From: Clostridia bacterium
GTDB taxonomy: Bacteria; Bacillota; Clostridia; Christensenellales; Borkfalkiaceae
DNA: 9,576 bases
Assembly: GCA_017504065.1 (NCBI GenBank)
Contig: JAFVRU010000034.1
Location: 1-9,576 of the forward strand
Direction: 5' to 3'
In this document: in pieces, positions 8,383 to 9,576 of the stretch
How positions within the stretch are numbered: the stretch's first letter is position 1
Layout: each line of letters begins with the position of its first letter
Notes under the pieces: model-generated
What the model was told of the DNA's origin: nothing
Databases searched by the model: none
The model's input: the letters and a program-made list of their open reading frames with translations, nothing else
Position numbers and translations under genes: made by a program

Positions 8383-8388
8383 ACCTTT
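8383..8388 (-). promoter_or_regulatory. Ribosome binding site of the protease gene
   Basis: The minus strand reads AAAGGT, with 8 nt between AAGG and the ATG. This moderately good Shine-Dalgarno sequence sits within the 45-bp gap after the upstream stop codon and fixes the start at the ATG that opens the signal peptide. Confidence 0.65.
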
Positions 8389-8420
8389 TCTAATGCAAAT
8401 ACTTCGGTTTATTTTTTCCT

Positions 8421-9576
8421 TTATGCCTTTGCGGAATCGTCTTCCACAACTTCCGTAATTTCTACTTGGTTATCAGCGAGCAATTTCACCGTGAACGTTT
8501 TCCCGCCGCCAACCGTTACCGTATACGTTTGCGTAGTTTCGTCAAACGTCATTTCGGAAGCCAAATACAACGTACCGCCAACCGACATCAAACGGATTCC
8601 GTCCGCCGTTACGTCTACGAACGAAGCGCCGTCTGCCGTATACATCGTCGTCGCCGCAATTTCCGTAACCGTTACAGACTTATACGGCGCAATGATCGTG
8701 GTCGTCGTGTCTTCGTTTTCACCACCGATCGACGTATTCGCTTCTTCTTCAAATACGAGTTTATAATACGTCGTCGCCGTGATCTTGCCTTGGCTGCCGT
8801 CCGTCGTTTCTTCTCTCGTTCTCACAACGTATTCAACGTAACCGTCATTCAAGATCGTAATATCCGCAGTCAAATCTACGCCGTTTTTCTTAACGGTAAG
8901 GAACATCGGATATCCGGGATATACGCCGCCGACTTCCGTCGTGAGCGCGCGTTCTACGTTTACGGTGTATCCGTCGTCCGTCGTGAATTCGTGTACGCGG
9001 GTAAGCGCATAGATCAAATAGCCGTATTGTTGGAATTGTTGGTTGGCTTGTTTCCCAATATACAAACGGTAAGTATAACCGTCTTTCCCAACGATTTCTA
9101 CCGTAATCATACCGTTATCGTCTTGCGTATATTCACAATCGACAAATTCCAGCTTATCGCCGTTTGCGTCCACAAGATTGGTCATTTCGCCGAATTCCGC
9201 GGTGAAGAAAGGTCCACCTGCTACTTCCTTACCTGCTTCGTCGAATTCTCTGCTCAAATAGACCGTACCGAATACGTTGTCGATCGCAACGCCGTAATAC
9301 ATATAATATTGATAGAAATAATACATGTACGCATAGGAATCTATCGATTGCATCAAACGCATACGGGTTACTTCGTACGTGCTGCCTTCAAGCCCCGTAT
9401 AAGATACCGTGATATCGAAACGATAGTTGCCGACTTGTACGTACATTTCCACCGAGTTGTCTTCGTGTACTTTGCGCGTTACGTAGCAAGTATACGATTC
9501 CCCCGCAACGACGACCGAACCTTTAATATTGGTAAACGACGCCGCGCCGGAAGGCGCAAATGCAAGCGCTTCCAAA
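8421..9576 (-). CDS. Partial beta-rich, Tyr-rich extracellular protein of unknown family (C-terminal part)
   Basis: This is the last 384 residues of a longer protein; the reading frame is open to the window edge. The first complete codon is TTG, there is no signal peptide or upstream ribosome binding site to support initiation there, and the protein begins mid-domain, so this is not taken as a true start. It ends in a TAA stop after the residues DDSAKA. The visible part has short alternating hydrophobic and polar stretches rich in Thr, Val, Tyr, Asp and Gly, typical of secreted beta-sandwich domains. Roughly three degenerate units can be seen, each ending in a strand pair such as YTYRLYIG (about 167-174), YYKLVFEE (270-277) and FTVKLLADNQVEI (361-373). 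Residues 81-95 are almost all aromatic (nine Tyr, one Phe). Only two Cys are present. No LPXTG motif, membrane segment or enzymatic motif is visible at this end, so any anchor must lie in the missing N-terminal part. I do not recognise the family. It sits 45 bp upstream of the protease gene and is probably co-transcribed. Extracellular location is inferred from composition and neighbours. Confidence 0.8.
   Translation of the reverse strand, partial: LEALAFAPSGAASFTNIKGSVVVAGESYTCYVTRKVHEDNSVEMYVQVGNYRFDITVSYTGLEGSTYEVTRMRLMQSIDSYAYMYYFYQYYMYYGVAIDNVFGTVYLSREFDEAGKEVAGGPFFTAEFGEMTNLVDANGDKLEFVDCEYTQDDNGMITVEIVGKDGYTYRLYIGKQANQQFQQYGYLIYALTRVHEFTTDDGYTVNVERALTTEVGGVYPGYPMFLTVKKNGVDLTADITILNDGYVEYVVRTREETTDGSQGKITATTYYKLVFEEEANTSIGGENEDTTTTIIAPYKSVTVTEIAATTMYTADGASFVDVTADGIRLMSVGGTLYLASEMTFDETTQTYTVTVGGGKTFTVKLLADNQVEITEVVEDDSAKA

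Noticed and set aside
8376..8420. Possible promoter or terminator between the upstream gene and the protease
   Set aside because: The 45 bp are A-rich on the minus strand but show no convincing -35/-10 pair and no GC-rich hairpin followed by a T-run. Only the ribosome binding site is supportable.
9573..9575. TTG at the right edge as the start of the upstream gene
   Set aside because: It is merely the first complete codon in the window. There is no signal peptide or ribosome binding site, and the protein begins inside a domain, so the true start is outside the window.

Overview
The window holds three genes, all reading on the minus strand and very closely packed (45 bp and 28 bp gaps), and all predicted to act outside the cytoplasm. 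In transcription order they are: the 3' part of a beta-rich, tyrosine-rich protein of unrecognised family (8421-9576, start lies beyond the window); a complete 2480-residue subtilisin-like protease fused to a long BspA-type leucine-rich-repeat solenoid and a C-terminal membrane anchor (933-8375); and the 5' part of a lipoprotein with Listeria-Bacteroides (InlB B-repeat) type domains (1-904, continues beyond the window). No RNA genes, CRISPR arrays, transposons or phage genes are visible.

The organism looks like a member of the Bacillota, probably an uncultured, gut-associated Clostridia. The protease resembles lactocepin/C5a-peptidase enzymes. LRR_5/BspA-like repeats, InlB-type repeats and Big_2-like domains are typical of such host-associated Firmicutes, the start sites have AGGG/AAAGG ribosome binding sites, and base composition looks intermediate rather than very AT-rich. 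A lineage such as Christensenellales would fit, but that is a guess; no marker gene is present to settle it.

The large protein has, in order: signal peptide, I9-like propeptide, S8 catalytic domain with intact Asp216/His290/Asn386/Ser617 and an inserted PA domain, Fn3-like and Ig-like modules, Big_2-like domains, 28 LRR_5 units in seven blocks, an unrecognised aromatic C-terminal region, a small helical module, one membrane segment and a short Asn/Glu-rich tail. This architecture suggests a tethered protease whose solenoid positions the enzyme on a protein or surface target. The flanking proteins are probably co-expressed surface components. No promoter or rho-independent terminator is evident in either gap, which supports one transcript. 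The substrate and the partnership between the three proteins are inferences, not visible in the sequence.
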